From Labilithrix sp. (GTDB taxonomy: Bacteria; Myxococcota_A; Polyangia; Polyangiales; Polyangiaceae): a stretch of 64,000 bases of DNA. The position numbers and the translations under genes are program-made. Location of the stretch: contig JAHBWD010000032.1 of NCBI GenBank assembly GCA_019637175.1, positions 1 to 64,000 on the forward strand. Direction: 5' to 3'. Positions 33,429-42,603 of this stretch are shown here, piece by piece. Position 1 is the first letter of the stretch; the number at the start of each line of letters is the position of its first letter. The notes below the pieces were generated by a model that made no database searches, was not told the DNA's origin, and worked only from the letters and a program-made list of their open reading frames with translations.

Positions 33429-36400
33429 ATGCCGTCCGACGGCAACCGAGCTTCCGAGGGCAGCATCAAGCTGCGCGTCTCCGGGCGCGCGAGCGTCGCC
33501 GCCGCGCAGATCGAGGCGCTGCTCGCGCGCCTCGAGTCGGAGACCGCGCCCGCCGAGCGCGCGCGCCTCTTCGTCGAGGTCGCTTGCGGGCTCCGCGACG
33601 AGCTCGGCGATCGCGCGCAGGCTGTCGACGCGCTCGTCGAGGCGTGGCGCGCCGATCCGACCCACGAGCCGATCCTCGACGCGCTGGAGCCGCTCGCCCG
33701 CGAGGAGCAGCGATGGGCCGAGCTCCTCGAGACGACGCGCGCGCTCGCCGCCGCGGAGCGGCAGACGCCGCGCGCGATCGCGTACGCCGAGGCGATGGTG
33801 CGATGGCTGACGCGCGAGGTGCCGGATCCGGATCTCGCGCGGCAGTGGCTCGAGCGCATTCGCGCGCTCGACTCGACGCATTGGCAGCTCCACATGCTCC
33901 AGGCGGCGATGTCACGCGAGCACGGCGACTTCAAGCGCGAGCTCGACGAGCTCGATCTCGCGGTGCTCTCGGCGAAGCGCGCCGACGATCGCGCGCGCAT
34001 CCACCTGATCATGGCGGCCCGCTACGGCGAAGAGCGCACGTTCAACGTCGCGCAGGCGAAGAAGCACTTCACGGCCGCGCACAAGCTCTTCCCCCGCACG
34101 ATGGATCCGCTGCGAGGCCTCGAGAACATCGCGACGCGGGAGAACGACAAGGTCGCTCTCGCCGACGTCCTCCGCAAGCAGGCCGACGCCGACGTCGAGC
34201 CCTCCGATCGCGTCGCCATCCTCCTCTGGCTCGCGAAGCTCGAGGAGCAGGAGTTCCGAAAGCCCGAGCTCGCCGCCAAGACCCTCGAGCGCGTGATCGC
34301 GCTCGTGCCCGATCACGCCGTCGCCCTCGACGCGCTCGAGCGGACGTACACCGCGTCGCGCGCGTGGACCGACCTCACCGGCGTGCTCGAGCGCGCGGCG
34401 ACCGTCACCGCCGATGCCCAAGTGCGCACGGGGCGCCTCCAGCGCCTCGGCGCGGTGCTCGAGACGAAGCTCGGCGATCCGCGCGCCGCGGTCGCGACGT
34501 ACGAGCGTCTCTCGAAGCTCATGCCCGAAGACGAGACCGTCCTCGGCGAGCTCGCGCGCCTCAGCGAGAAGCTCGGCGACGTGCGGGCGGCGGTGCACTA
34601 TCGCGAGCGCCTCGCGGACGTCGCGCCCGCGCCCTCGGTGCGCGCGCGGATGCACGTCATCGCGGGGCAGCTCCTCGTGCCGGTCGACGCGACGTCGGCG
34701 CGCGCGCAGTTCGAGCGCGCGGTGTCGGCGGATCCGTCGAACACCTCGGCGTGGAACGCGCTGCTCTGGGACGCGCGCGCGGAGAACGACACGGCGCGCA
34801 CGGAGCGCTACCTCGAGGAGCGGGCGCAGAAGACCGAAGGCGCGCGCGCGCGCGCGTCGGCGTTCGTCGAGCTCGCCGAAGCGCGATCGAAGCGGGGCGA
34901 CGCCGCGGGCGCGCGCGCCGCGTTCGAGCACGCGGCGTCCGCCGATCCGACGAACGAGGCGGCGGCCGTCGCGCTCGTCACGACGCTCGTCGCCGAAGGG
35001 CGCTACGCCGACGCCGATCCGCTCTGCGAGGTGGCGATCTCCGCCGCCGAGCGCGACAAGGACTTCGATCGCATCGTCGCGCTGCGACGCGCGCAGATGA
35101 CGGCTTCGGCGGCGTTGGGCAAGCCCGATCGCGCGCTCGCCGCGGCGCTCGCCGCCTATCAGATCCGCCCGGACGCGATGGAGGTGAAGGAGGCGCTCAT
35201 CGCGGCCGCCGCGGCCATGCGCGTCGATCCGCAGATCCACAGCGCGCGCGAGGCGCTCACGCGGATCGCGGACACGCCCGACGGGCTCTCGGTCGAAGGT
35301 CGCGCGGGCCTGGCCGACATCCTCGCGGTCACCGGCGACGCCGATCGCGCCGCCGTCCTGTACGACGACGTCCTCACCGAGTCGCCGGAGCACGATCGCG
35401 CGCTCGCAGGCCTCGCGCAGCACCACACGGCGTCGGGCAACAAGATCGCCGCGCTGAGCCTGAAGCGCCAGCTGGCCGAGGCCGTCGTCGATCCGGCCGA
35501 GCGTCTACCGGCGCTGCTCGAGGTCGCCGAGGCGTTCGCCAAGGCCGGCGCCGACGAGCTCGCCGCGGAGGTTTACGAGCGGGCGCGCGCGCTCTCGCCG
35601 CGCGATCTGCCGGTCTTGCACAAGCTCCTCGGGCTCTATCCGAAGCTCGGCAAGTGGGCGAGCCTGTTCGACGTGCTGCGCTCGATCGCCGACGCCGACG
35701 GCGATCCGGCGCGAAAGGCGAAGACGCTCTACACGATGGCGCAGCTCGCGAAGGAGGAGCTCGCGGATCGCGGCAAGGCGCTCACGCTGTTCGAGAACGC
35801 GCTCGACGTCGATCCCTCGCAGCTCGTCGCCTTCGAGAACATCGTGCGCATCCTCACGGAGGATCGCGATTGGCTCGGCCTCGAGCAGATGTACAAGCGC
35901 ATGATCGGTCGCGCGCTGGCCGGGTCCGATACGAAGCTCCAGCAGGCGCTCTACAAACAGATCGGCCTCGTGTACCGCGACCGCATCCACAATGATGTCC
36001 TCGCGATCGAGGCCTACCAGGCCGCGGTGCACCTCGTGCCCGACGACGAGCAGGCGCAGACGATCCTCCGCGAGCTGCTCGCGAAGACGGGGCAGGGGCA
36101 GGGCGCCGTCGCGATCACCCTCGAGCGCATCCTGCGCGAGCCCCTCGAGGCGACGCCATACCCCGCGCTCTTCGAGCTCTTGCTCCAGCAAGGGCAGCGC
36201 GATCGCGCGCTCTGCGTCGCGTCGGCGATGCGCTTCCTCGGGATCAACCACCCGGGCGCGCAGGGGCTGCGAGCGTCGTACCCGCAACCTCCGATCGAGG
36301 CGATCGTGCTCGAGCTCGGCGAGGACGGCTATCGCGAGCTGATGCACCACGAGCTCGATCCCGCGCTCACGGAGATCTTCGAGGTCGTCGCGCCGGCGGT

Positions 36401-37082
36401 CGTCGACATCGCGGTCTCGCGCCTCTCGATCCGCGAGCGGCTCGGTCACCCGGGCGCGCCGCTCGCGGGACAGGATTGGCTCGCCAAGGCGGTCGGGCGC
36501 GCCGGCGTGATCCTCGGCGCGCCGCCGCCTCGCGTCTATCAACGCAAGGTCGCCGGGCCGCCGCTCGTGCCCGCGGCGACGAAGCCACCTTCGCTCCTCG
36601 CCTACCCACCGGCGTTCGGCGGCGTCGCTCCCGACGTCCTCGCGTTCCTCGTCGGCAAGCGCGTCTTCGAGCTCGCGCCGCCGATGCTCGCGCGCGCGCT
36701 GTGTCCGTCGATCAGCGAGCTCAAGGCGCTCGCGCAGTCGGCCGCGCGCATCGCGACGAACCAGACGGAGCCGGCCGACCGCGCGCTCGCCGAGCGCCTC
36801 CGCCGCGAAGACGTCGCGCGCGTGGCAGCGGCCGTGCACGCGGCGATGAGCACGACGGGCAAGCTCGACGTGCTCAAGTGGTCGCAGCGCGCCGACGTGT
36901 CGGCGTCGCGCGCGGGGCTCTTGCTCGCCGGCGACGTCGAGGCGGCGCGCGCCGCCATCGCCCTCGAGGCGCAGTCGCCGGGCGATCTGTCGCCGCGCGA
37001 GAAGATGAAGGAGCTCGTGGTCTGGTTCCTCGGCGACGCGTGCGCGAACATGCGACGCCGCCTCGGCGTCGCGCTCGGCTGA
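33429..37082 (+). CDS. Giant tetratricopeptide-repeat protein (1217 residues)
   Basis: Almost the whole protein is TPR/HAT-like helical repeats of about 34 residues, with recurring A..L..Y and DP/P.D turns (for example AVALDALERTYTASRAWTDLTGVLERA). No signal peptide, membrane helix or enzymatic motif is seen. The last 250 residues change character (VYQRKVAGPPLVPA onward) and may form a separate globular domain. Myxobacteria encode several such proteins, some tied to motility or multiprotein scaffolds, but no specific role can be assigned here. The nif3-like gene follows by 15 bases. Confidence 0.88.
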   Translation: MPSDGNRASEGSIKLRVSGRASVAAAQIEALLARLESETAPAERARLFVEVACGLRDELGDRAQAVDALVEAWRADPTHEPILDALEPLAREEQRWAELLETTRALAAAERQTPRAIAYAEAMVRWLTREVPDPDLARQWLERIRALDSTHWQLHMLQAAMSREHGDFKRELDELDLAVLSAKRADDRARIHLIMAARYGEERTFNVAQAKKHFTAAHKLFPRTMDPLRGLENIATRENDKVALADVLRKQADADVEPSDRVAILLWLAKLEEQEFRKPELAAKTLERVIALVPDHAVALDALERTYTASRAWTDLTGVLERAATVTADAQVRTGRLQRLGAVLETKLGDPRAAVATYERLSKLMPEDETVLGELARLSEKLGDVRAAVHYRERLADVAPAPSVRARMHVIAGQLLVPVDATSARAQFERAVSADPSNTSAWNALLWDARAENDTARTERYLEERAQKTEGARARASAFVELAEARSKRGDAAGARAAFEHAASADPTNEAAAVALVTTLVAEGRYADADPLCEVAISAAERDKDFDRIVALRRAQMTASAALGKPDRALAAALAAYQIRPDAMEVKEALIAAAAAMRVDPQIHSAREALTRIADTPDGLSVEGRAGLADILAVTGDADRAAVLYDDVLTESPEHDRALAGLAQHHTASGNKIAALSLKRQLAEAVVDPAERLPALLEVAEAFAKAGADELAAEVYERARALSPRDLPVLHKLLGLYPKLGKWASLFDVLRSIADADGDPARKAKTLYTMAQLAKEELADRGKALTLFENALDVDPSQLVAFENIVRILTEDRDWLGLEQMYKRMIGRALAGSDTKLQQALYKQIGLVYRDRIHNDVLAIEAYQAAVHLVPDDEQAQTILRELLAKTGQGQGAVAITLERILREPLEATPYPALFELLLQQGQRDRALCVASAMRFLGINHPGAQGLRASYPQPPIEAIVLELGEDGYRELMHHELDPALTEIFEVVAPAVVDIAVSRLSIRERLGHPGAPLAGQDWLAKAVGRAGVILGAPPPRVYQRKVAGPPLVPAATKPPSLLAYPPAFGGVAPDVLAFLVGKRVFELAPPMLARALCPSISELKALAQSAARIATNQTEPADRALAERLRREDVARVAAAVHAAMSTTGKLDVLKWSQRADVSASRAGLLLAGDVEAARAAIALEAQSPGDLSPREKMKELVVWFLGDACANMRRRLGVALG

Positions 37083-37097
37083 ACGGAAGGAGCTCGA

Positions 37098-37892
37098 ATG
37101 CGCCTCCACGACGTGCTCCAGGTGCTCGAAGAGATGGCCCCGCTCCGCTACGCCGAGAGCTGGGACAACGTCGGGCTCCTCGTGGGCGATCGCGCCGCGA
37201 CGATCCGCAAGGTGCTCGTCACCGTCGACTACACCGAGGCCGTCGCGGAGGAGGCGCGCGGCGGCGCGGATCTCGTCGTCGCCTATCATCCGCCGCTCTT
37301 CTCCGCGGTGAAGCGCGTGCCTCACGAGGCGCTCTGGGCCGACGCGATCCGAAGAGGCATCGCGCTCTACAGCCCGCACACAGCGCTCGACGTCGCGCGC
37401 GAGGGGACGAACGACGTCCTCGCCGACGCTTGCGGTGTGAGCACGACCGATCGACGGCCCCTCCGCGAGCACGTCGCCAAGCCGGGCCGCGCGGAGCCGC
37501 CGGGGATCGGCCTCGGGCGCGTCGGAGCCGTCACGAGCGCCGCGTCGCGGCGCGATCTCGTCGCGCGGGTCAAGGAGGCGCTCGGCCTTTCGTACGTGCT
37601 CGCGTCCGGACCGCTCGATTCGAACGCCGCGCGCGTCGCGGTCGCCGCCGGCGCGGGCGGCGAGCTGCTCGCCGACGCGATCGCGGCCGGCGCCGACGTC
37701 TTCGTCACCGGGGAGATCCGGCACCACGACGCGCTCGCGGCCGCGCAGAAGGGCGTCACGGTCGTCGCCACGCTCCACTCGAACAGCGAGCGCGTCGCGG
37801 TGAAGGCCTTCGCCGCGCGCCTCGCCGCGCGGCTCGCGCCGCTCGACGTCGCCTTCAGCGGCTCCGACGCCGATCCGTTCACCGTGGTCTAG
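37098..37892 (+). CDS. Nif3-like dinuclear metal centre protein (YbgI family)
   Basis: The 264-residue protein shows the family's metal ligands: AYHPPLF, YSPHTALD and a C-terminal HSNSE motif. It also has ESWDNVGLLVGD at the N terminus, highly typical of the family. Members form hexameric rings and are proposed GTP cyclohydrolase-like or NAD-related hydrolases, with the physiological substrate unsettled. A Shine-Dalgarno (GGAAGGAG) precedes ATG 37098. It is in an operon with the TPR gene and converges on a nucleotidyltransferase with one base between stops. Confidence 0.92.
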   Translation: MRLHDVLQVLEEMAPLRYAESWDNVGLLVGDRAATIRKVLVTVDYTEAVAEEARGGADLVVAYHPPLFSAVKRVPHEALWADAIRRGIALYSPHTALDVAREGTNDVLADACGVSTTDRRPLREHVAKPGRAEPPGIGLGRVGAVTSAASRRDLVARVKEALGLSYVLASGPLDSNAARVAVAAGAGGELLADAIAAGADVFVTGEIRHHDALAAAQKGVTVVATLHSNSERVAVKAFAARLAARLAPLDVAFSGSDADPFTVV

Positions 37893-37893
37893 A

Positions 37894-38670
37894 TCACTTC
37901 ACCTTCCCGATCGCGTCGGTCCACGCCTGGATCTCCGTCTGGGGCACGCTCCCCCAGGGCGGCAGGCGCGCGTCGGCGTAGCCGCGCTCGCGTACGTCGA
38001 CGAGGTACTGCTCGCGCGAGAGGAGCGTGCCGTTGCACACGGGCACGTCCTCGGCGTCGCGCTCGGCGTTCATGCGATCCATGAGCAGATCGAACACCCA
38101 CGCGGGCACCTTGCCTCGCTCGCGCGGGTACGCGAACGAGAAGAAGACGATGTGCCCGAAGAGCACGCGCCAGTGCTCTCCGACGCGATCGAGCAGGCGG
38201 CGCCAATCGATGCTCCGGCCGCGCGCCGCGATCAAGTGCGCGATGTCCGCGCCGTCGAAGCGCTCGCGCTCCATCACGAAGCACTTGCTCCAGATCACCT
38301 CCTCGATCGGGCAGAGCAGCGCGGGCTGCCCGAAGATCGTCACGGTCACGGCGGAAGCGAACCACTGCTCGTCGACCTGACACAGCCCGTTGGCCGACGC
38401 GTGGATGAAGTCGACGAAGAGCTCGCCGCAGAAGGCCTTGGAGAGCCAGTGGGGGAAGCTCTCGTCCGTCGTGTAGCCGCGCTCTGCGAGGACGTCGAGC
38501 GCGCGTCGAAGGTCGCGCCGGCACAGGAAGACGTCGAGGTCTTTCGTCCCACGTGCGACGCCGGCGTAGTGCTTCAACGCGAACGCGCCGCCGACGACGA
38601 ACGGCACCTCGGCGCTCGTGAGCGTCTTGATGACGTCGCCGTAGAACTCGCTCGCCGGCAGCGAGACCAT
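37894..38670 (-). CDS. Nucleotidyltransferase-fold protein
   Basis: The 258-residue protein has the nucleotidyltransferase core VPFVVGGAFALKHYAGVARGTKDLDVFL, with GG and a DxD metal pair, then a helical and mixed C-terminal region. The third carboxylate may be in GELFVDFIH. It resembles families of unassigned nucleotidyltransferases (DUF2204/AbiEii-like). No HEPN or antitoxin partner is adjacent, so toxin-antitoxin function is not supported. ATG 38670 is preferred because the upstream ATG 38733 overlaps the TACGAT box (38737-38732). Confidence 0.78.
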   Translation of the reverse strand: MVSLPASEFYGDVIKTLTSAEVPFVVGGAFALKHYAGVARGTKDLDVFLCRRDLRRALDVLAERGYTTDESFPHWLSKAFCGELFVDFIHASANGLCQVDEQWFASAVTVTIFGQPALLCPIEEVIWSKCFVMERERFDGADIAHLIAARGRSIDWRRLLDRVGEHWRVLFGHIVFFSFAYPRERGKVPAWVFDLLMDRMNAERDAEDVPVCNGTLLSREQYLVDVRERGYADARLPPWGSVPQTEIQAWTDAIGKVK

Positions 38671-38731
38671 GCGGCGGGTGCTGACGGGCAGGGGTCGGGC
38701 ACGGCGGCGACCGCCCTTGGCAGACAGGAGC

Positions 38732-38737
38732 ATCGTA
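38732..38737 (-). promoter_or_regulatory. -10-like box (TACGAT) for the nucleotidyltransferase gene
   Basis: On the minus strand TACGAT overlaps an in-frame ATG at 38733, so that ATG would lie upstream of the RNA start (about 38725). The leader to ATG 38670 would be about 55 bases. Confidence 0.4.
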
Positions 38738-38807
38738 TGAGGTGCTCTTCAAGGCCCGTTCCACGACGCGACATGGACGCGCGGCTGAGCGCTCGGACTC
38801 GTCGAGG

Positions 38808-38813
38808 TATGCT
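38808..38813 (+). promoter_or_regulatory. -10-like box (TATGCT) for the metallophosphoesterase gene
   Basis: TATGCT ends 20 bases before ATG 38834. An in-frame TTG at 38813 falls inside the box and is therefore unlikely to be the start. Confidence 0.4.
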
Positions 38814-38833
38814 TGTTGCGAGCCCGCGCCGGG

Positions 38834-39625
38834 ATGGACTCGGACGGAACCTCCGCCGTGGAGAGGCCCTTTCGGATGGCGGCGGTGGGCGATCTCCACT
38901 GCGCCAAGGAGTCGGTGGGTCGGCTCCGCCCGCTGTTCGCTCACCTCGAAGGGCGCGCGGACGTGCTGCTCTTGTGCGGCGATCTCACGAACCACGGCCT
39001 GCCGGAGGAGGCGAGCGTCCTCGCGAAGGAGCTGTCGATCGCGAACGTGCCCATCCTGGCCGTGCTCGGCAACCACGACCACGAGTCCGGTCACGCCGTC
39101 GAGGTCGTGCAGATCTTGTCGTCCGAGGGCGTGAGGGTCCTCGACGGCGACAGCCACGTCGTCGGCGGCGTCGGATTCGCCGGCGTGAAGGGGTTTTGCG
39201 GCGGGTTCGGACGCGGCACGCTCGGCCCATGGGGCGAAGCTGCCGTGAAGGCGTTCGTGAAGGAAGCGCTCGACGAGGCGCTCAAGCTCGAGTCGGCGCT
39301 CGCGAGCCTGCGCGTCGATCGGCGCGTCGCGCTCCTGCACTATTCGCCCGTCCGCGACACCGTCGTCGGCGAGCCCGAAGAGATCTATCCCTTCCTCGGC
39401 TGCAGCCGTCTCGAGGAGCCGCTCGAACGCTATCCGGTCGACGCCGCGTTCCACGGACACGCGCATCGTGGCGCGCTCGAGGGCAAGACGCGCGTGGGCA
39501 CGCCGGTCTACAACGTCGCGCTCCCGCTCTTGCGCCGCGAGCTCTCGGCGGAGGCACCGATCCGCATCGTCGAGCTGCCGCCGAACGCCTCACGTGGCGC
39601 TTCGTCACGGTCGGTCGCGACGTGA
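38834..39625 (+). CDS. Metallophosphoesterase
   Basis: The 263-residue protein has all five family blocks: GDLHC (D-x-H), LLLCGDLTNHG (GDxxN-like), GNHDHE, LLHYSPV and HGHAHRG. It binds two metals and hydrolyses phosphoesters, but the substrate is unknown. No signal peptide is seen, so it is cytoplasmic. The ATG at 38834 lies 20 bases after a -10-like box; a second ATG at 38876 has GGAGAGG 9 bases upstream and is also plausible. A small-protein gene and the DNA ligase gene follow on the same strand. Confidence 0.9.
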   Translation: MDSDGTSAVERPFRMAAVGDLHCAKESVGRLRPLFAHLEGRADVLLLCGDLTNHGLPEEASVLAKELSIANVPILAVLGNHDHESGHAVEVVQILSSEGVRVLDGDSHVVGGVGFAGVKGFCGGFGRGTLGPWGEAAVKAFVKEALDEALKLESALASLRVDRRVALLHYSPVRDTVVGEPEEIYPFLGCSRLEEPLERYPVDAAFHGHAHRGALEGKTRVGTPVYNVALPLLRRELSAEAPIRIVELPPNASRGASSRSVAT

Positions 39626-39677
39626 CGATCGCACGGCGCTGCTCGCGCTCGGCCCGTCCGTTGCTTGACGACGAGGC

Positions 39678-40103
39678 ATGGCATCGGCGTCTTCTTCCTC
39701 GGCGCGCTCGGCGCGGGCCCCGCGCTATCTGGTTCATGAGCTCGCGCCGATCGCCGACGCGTCGCGACGGCACTGGTACGCCGCGCGCGTCCTCGGCGCG
39801 TGGAACGAAGACGGGCTGTGGGACGGCTACATCGAGTTCACCTCGGAGAGCGGCCGCGTCGTCGTGACGCCGCGGGAGACGCGGCAGCCGAACGTCGCCG
39901 ACCTCGTCTACTGGTCGACGGGCCTCACGCCGATCTATCTCGAGGGTGCGCTCGAGCGCGCACGCGAGGCGGCCGCGCGCGCGCGACGAGCACGCGCGGC
40001 CGAGCGCCTCACGCCGCGGCGGCAGCCTTCGCGCCCCTCACGCGCGCGCGCGTCTGCGTCGAGAACGCGACGCGTCGCCGGAGCGCGCGCGCGGCATCGG
40101 TGA
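39678..40103 (+). CDS. Small protein with a conserved W-x-GYIEF core
   Basis: In the 141-residue protein, residues 15-95 look like a compact beta-rich domain (WYAARVLGAWNEDGLWDGYIEF, TPRETRQPN, VYWSTGLTPIYLEGALERA). The last 45 residues are Arg/Ala/Ser-rich and probably disordered. I recall similar sequences in proteobacterial genomes, but no function is known. It lies between a metallophosphoesterase and an ATP-dependent DNA ligase on the same strand with gaps of 52 and 43 bases. Confidence 0.68.
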   Translation: MASASSSSARSARAPRYLVHELAPIADASRRHWYAARVLGAWNEDGLWDGYIEFTSESGRVVVTPRETRQPNVADLVYWSTGLTPIYLEGALERAREAAARARRARAAERLTPRRQPSRPSRARASASRTRRVAGARARHR

Positions 40104-40146
40104 GCGCGCGAGGCGAACGATCGAGCGTCGCGGGAGCAGTCGGTGT

Positions 40147-41298
40147 ATGAACGGCGCCGTGCCCTGGCCGTTTCATCCGCCGCTCCAGCCGATGCTCGCG
40201 AAGCTCGCGAGCGCGATCCCCGAGGGCGACGGCTGGCTCTACGAACCCAAGTGGGACGGCTTTCGCGCGCTCATCTTCCGCGACGGCGACAAGCTCCACA
40301 TCCAGAGCCGCGATCTCAAGCCCCTGAACCGCTACTTCCCCGAGCTCGAGGGGCCGCTCAAGGAGAACCTCCCGCAGAAGTGCGTGCTCGACGGCGAGGT
40401 CGTGATCGCCACGGGGGGAACCCTCGACTTCGACGCGCTCCTCATCCGCATCCATCCGGCGGCGTCGCGCGTGGCGATGCTCGCGAAGGAGAAGCCGGCG
40501 TCGTTCGTCGCCTGGGATCTGTTGGCGCTCGGCGAGGAGGATCTTCGCGCGCTGCCGCAGGAGAAGCGCCGCGAGCTGCTCGAGAAGGAGCTCGCGAACG
40601 TGAAGCCGCCGATCCACGTCACGCCCGCGACGCGCGATCGCGCGCTCGCCGAGGATTGGTTCAGCCGCTTCGAGGGCGCCGGGCTCGACGGCGTGATGGC
40701 CAAGCCGCTGTCGGCGGGCTATCAGCCGGGCAAGCGCGCGATGATGAAGATCAAGCACGCGCGCACCGCCGACTGCGTCGTCGGCGGCTTCCGCTGGTAC
40801 AAAGACGGCAAGGGCGAGCTCGTCGGGTCACTGCTGCTCGGCCTCTACGACGACGAAGGCTCGCTGCACCACGTCGGCATCTGCGCCGCGTTCAAGCGCG
40901 AGGAGCGCGCGAAGCTGGCGAAGCTCCTCGAGCCGCTCCGCGAGAACGCGCGCGAGGGGCACCCTTGGGCCGAATGGGCCCGGTGGTCTTCCGCCGGGCG
41001 TGGGGGGGCCGCCGAAGGCGGAGCGGAGTGGGTCGACGAGCAGAAGGCAGATGACGGGCATCCGAATCGCCGCGTGCCCGGCGCGACGAGCCGGTGGAAC
41101 CGCGGCAAGGATCTCTCGTGGGAGCCGCTCCGTATCGAGCGCGTCTGCGAGGTCGCCTACGATCACATGCAGGGTACACGCTTTCGTCACGCGACCCATT
41201 TCCAGCGATGGCGCCCCGACAAGCCGCCGAGCGAGTGCCGCTACGATCAGCTCGAGGTCAACGCGCCCTACGAGATCGCGAAGATCTTCGGCGCGTGA
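40147..41298 (+). CDS. ATP-dependent DNA ligase (LigC/LigD ligase-domain type)
   Basis: The 383-residue enzyme seals DNA nicks. It has the adenylation motif EPKWDGFRA with catalytic Lys35, motif III-like FVAWDLLAL, motif IV GLDGVMAKPL, motif V KIKHARTADC, and an OB-fold domain (about 215-370). An unusual Gly/Ala/Glu-rich insert lies at about residues 275-305 in the OB domain. The size matches stand-alone LigC. The polymerase gene converges on it stop to stop, so ligase and polymerase activities of NHEJ are on separate genes. No Ku gene is in the window. Confidence 0.92.
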   Translation: MNGAVPWPFHPPLQPMLAKLASAIPEGDGWLYEPKWDGFRALIFRDGDKLHIQSRDLKPLNRYFPELEGPLKENLPQKCVLDGEVVIATGGTLDFDALLIRIHPAASRVAMLAKEKPASFVAWDLLALGEEDLRALPQEKRRELLEKELANVKPPIHVTPATRDRALAEDWFSRFEGAGLDGVMAKPLSAGYQPGKRAMMKIKHARTADCVVGGFRWYKDGKGELVGSLLLGLYDDEGSLHHVGICAAFKREERAKLAKLLEPLRENAREGHPWAEWARWSSAGRGGAAEGGAEWVDEQKADDGHPNRRVPGATSRWNRGKDLSWEPLRIERVCEVAYDHMQGTRFRHATHFQRWRPDKPPSECRYDQLEVNAPYEIAKIFGA

Positions 41299-42576
41299 TC
41301 ATTGCGGGCCGAACGTCGGCTCGTAGTTCGGATCGGGCGTCTCCGCCGCGGGCCGCTTCTCTTCCGGGACGTGCCGCAGGTTCACGCGAACGCGGTACCA
41401 CGCCGAGGATCGCCCGCGCATCGCGTCGACGAGGACGTCGTCTTCGGCGAGGTACGGAGCCGCCTCGGGGTGCCGCTTCTTCCAGCGCTCGAGCCCCTCG
41501 AGCGCTTCGTGCTTGCGCTCGGCCTTCGCGACGATGAGCAGCGAGGCGTGCGCGCGCAGCCGCGACGGCTTCGGCGCTGCCTTCGCGCGTGAAGGAGCGA
41601 CGCGCGGGGCTTCGCCGGCCTGCTTCGCGTAGTGCGGAGGCCACGGCGCGTCGGCCATGCCTTCGGCCTCTTGCCGCGCCGCGAGGGCGAGGAGCGGCTC
41701 GAGCGATCCCGGATCGTCGTCGATCTTCGCGTGCGCGTCGCCCGTCTTCACGAAGCGCGCGGCGACGGTCTTCAGCGTGAAGTCGCCGGGCTCGCACGTC
41801 GCGAGCTCGTCCCACGAGAGCGGGAAGGAGACGCGCGCGTCTCTCGTCGGTCGGATCGAGTACGCGCTCGCGACCGTGCGATCCTTCGCGTTCTGGTTGT
41901 AGTCGAGGAACACGCCGTGGCGCTCCTCCTTCCACCACTTGCTCGTCGCGATCGAGGGGGCGCGTCGCTCGACCTCGCGCGCGACGGCCAGCGCGGCGCG
42001 CCGCACGTCGTCGAAGCCCCACGCGCGCTGGACGCGCGCGTAGACGTGGACGCCGCGCGACCCGCTCGTCTTCGGCCAGCCCTCGAGACCCATGTCGACG
42101 AGCACCTCGCGCGTGACCTTCGCCACCTCCACGATCTGCTTCCAGCCGACGCCGGGGACGGGATCGAGATCGATCCGGAGCTCGTCGGGATGATCGAGAT
42201 CGTCGGCGCGCGTGGGGTGAGGATTGAGGTCGATGCACCCGAGGTTGATCACCCACGCGAGCTGCGCGACGTCGCGGACGACGATCTCGTCGGCGGTGCG
42301 TCCGGAGGGGAAGGAGAGGGTGACGGTCTCGATCCACTCGGGGCGCGACTTGGGCGCGCGCTTCTGGAAGAAGGGCTCTTCCGTGATCCCGTCGGGGAAG
42401 CGCTTGAGCGCCATGGGGCGCCCGCGCACGCCACGCAGCGCCCCGTCGGCCACGGTGAGGTAGTAGTCGACGATGTCGCGCTTGGTGTAGCCCGCGTCCG
42501 GAAAGAAGACCTTGTCCGGGTTGGTGATCGCGACCTCGCGACCCGCCAGGTGGAGCAGCTCGCGCTTTGCAGACAT
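41299..42576 (-). CDS. LigD-type primase-polymerase (PolDom) protein
   Basis: The 425-residue protein carries the archaeo-eukaryotic-primase-type polymerase of bacterial NHEJ: AITNPDKVFFPDAGYTK, the catalytic DLD in ELRIDLDPV (Asp136 and Asp138), SGSRGVHVY and RPTRDARVSFPLSWDEL. It adds nucleotides during gap filling at breaks. After the polymerase domain (about residue 300) there is a C-terminal extension of about 120 residues ending with RVRVNLRHVPEEKRPAAETP. No nuclease or ligase domain is attached. ATG 42576. Confidence 0.92.
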   Translation of the reverse strand: MSAKRELLHLAGREVAITNPDKVFFPDAGYTKRDIVDYYLTVADGALRGVRGRPMALKRFPDGITEEPFFQKRAPKSRPEWIETVTLSFPSGRTADEIVVRDVAQLAWVINLGCIDLNPHPTRADDLDHPDELRIDLDPVPGVGWKQIVEVAKVTREVLVDMGLEGWPKTSGSRGVHVYARVQRAWGFDDVRRAALAVAREVERRAPSIATSKWWKEERHGVFLDYNQNAKDRTVASAYSIRPTRDARVSFPLSWDELATCEPGDFTLKTVAARFVKTGDAHAKIDDDPGSLEPLLALAARQEAEGMADAPWPPHYAKQAGEAPRVAPSRAKAAPKPSRLRAHASLLIVAKAERKHEALEGLERWKKRHPEAAPYLAEDDVLVDAMRGRSSAWYRVRVNLRHVPEEKRPAAETPDPNYEPTFGPQ

Positions 42577-42603
42577 CGCGGCGAAGAACGATACCGCATC
42601 GCG

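Noticed and set aside
37894..38670. MNT/HEPN or AbiE-type toxin-antitoxin module
   Set aside because: A nucleotidyltransferase fold alone is present. No HEPN, AbiEi-like or small antitoxin gene adjoins it.
38733..38733. ATG 38733 as start of the nucleotidyltransferase
   Set aside because: It lies inside the TACGAT -10-like box, and the added residues are Arg/Gly-rich and unstructured. ATG 38670 is closer to the domain start.
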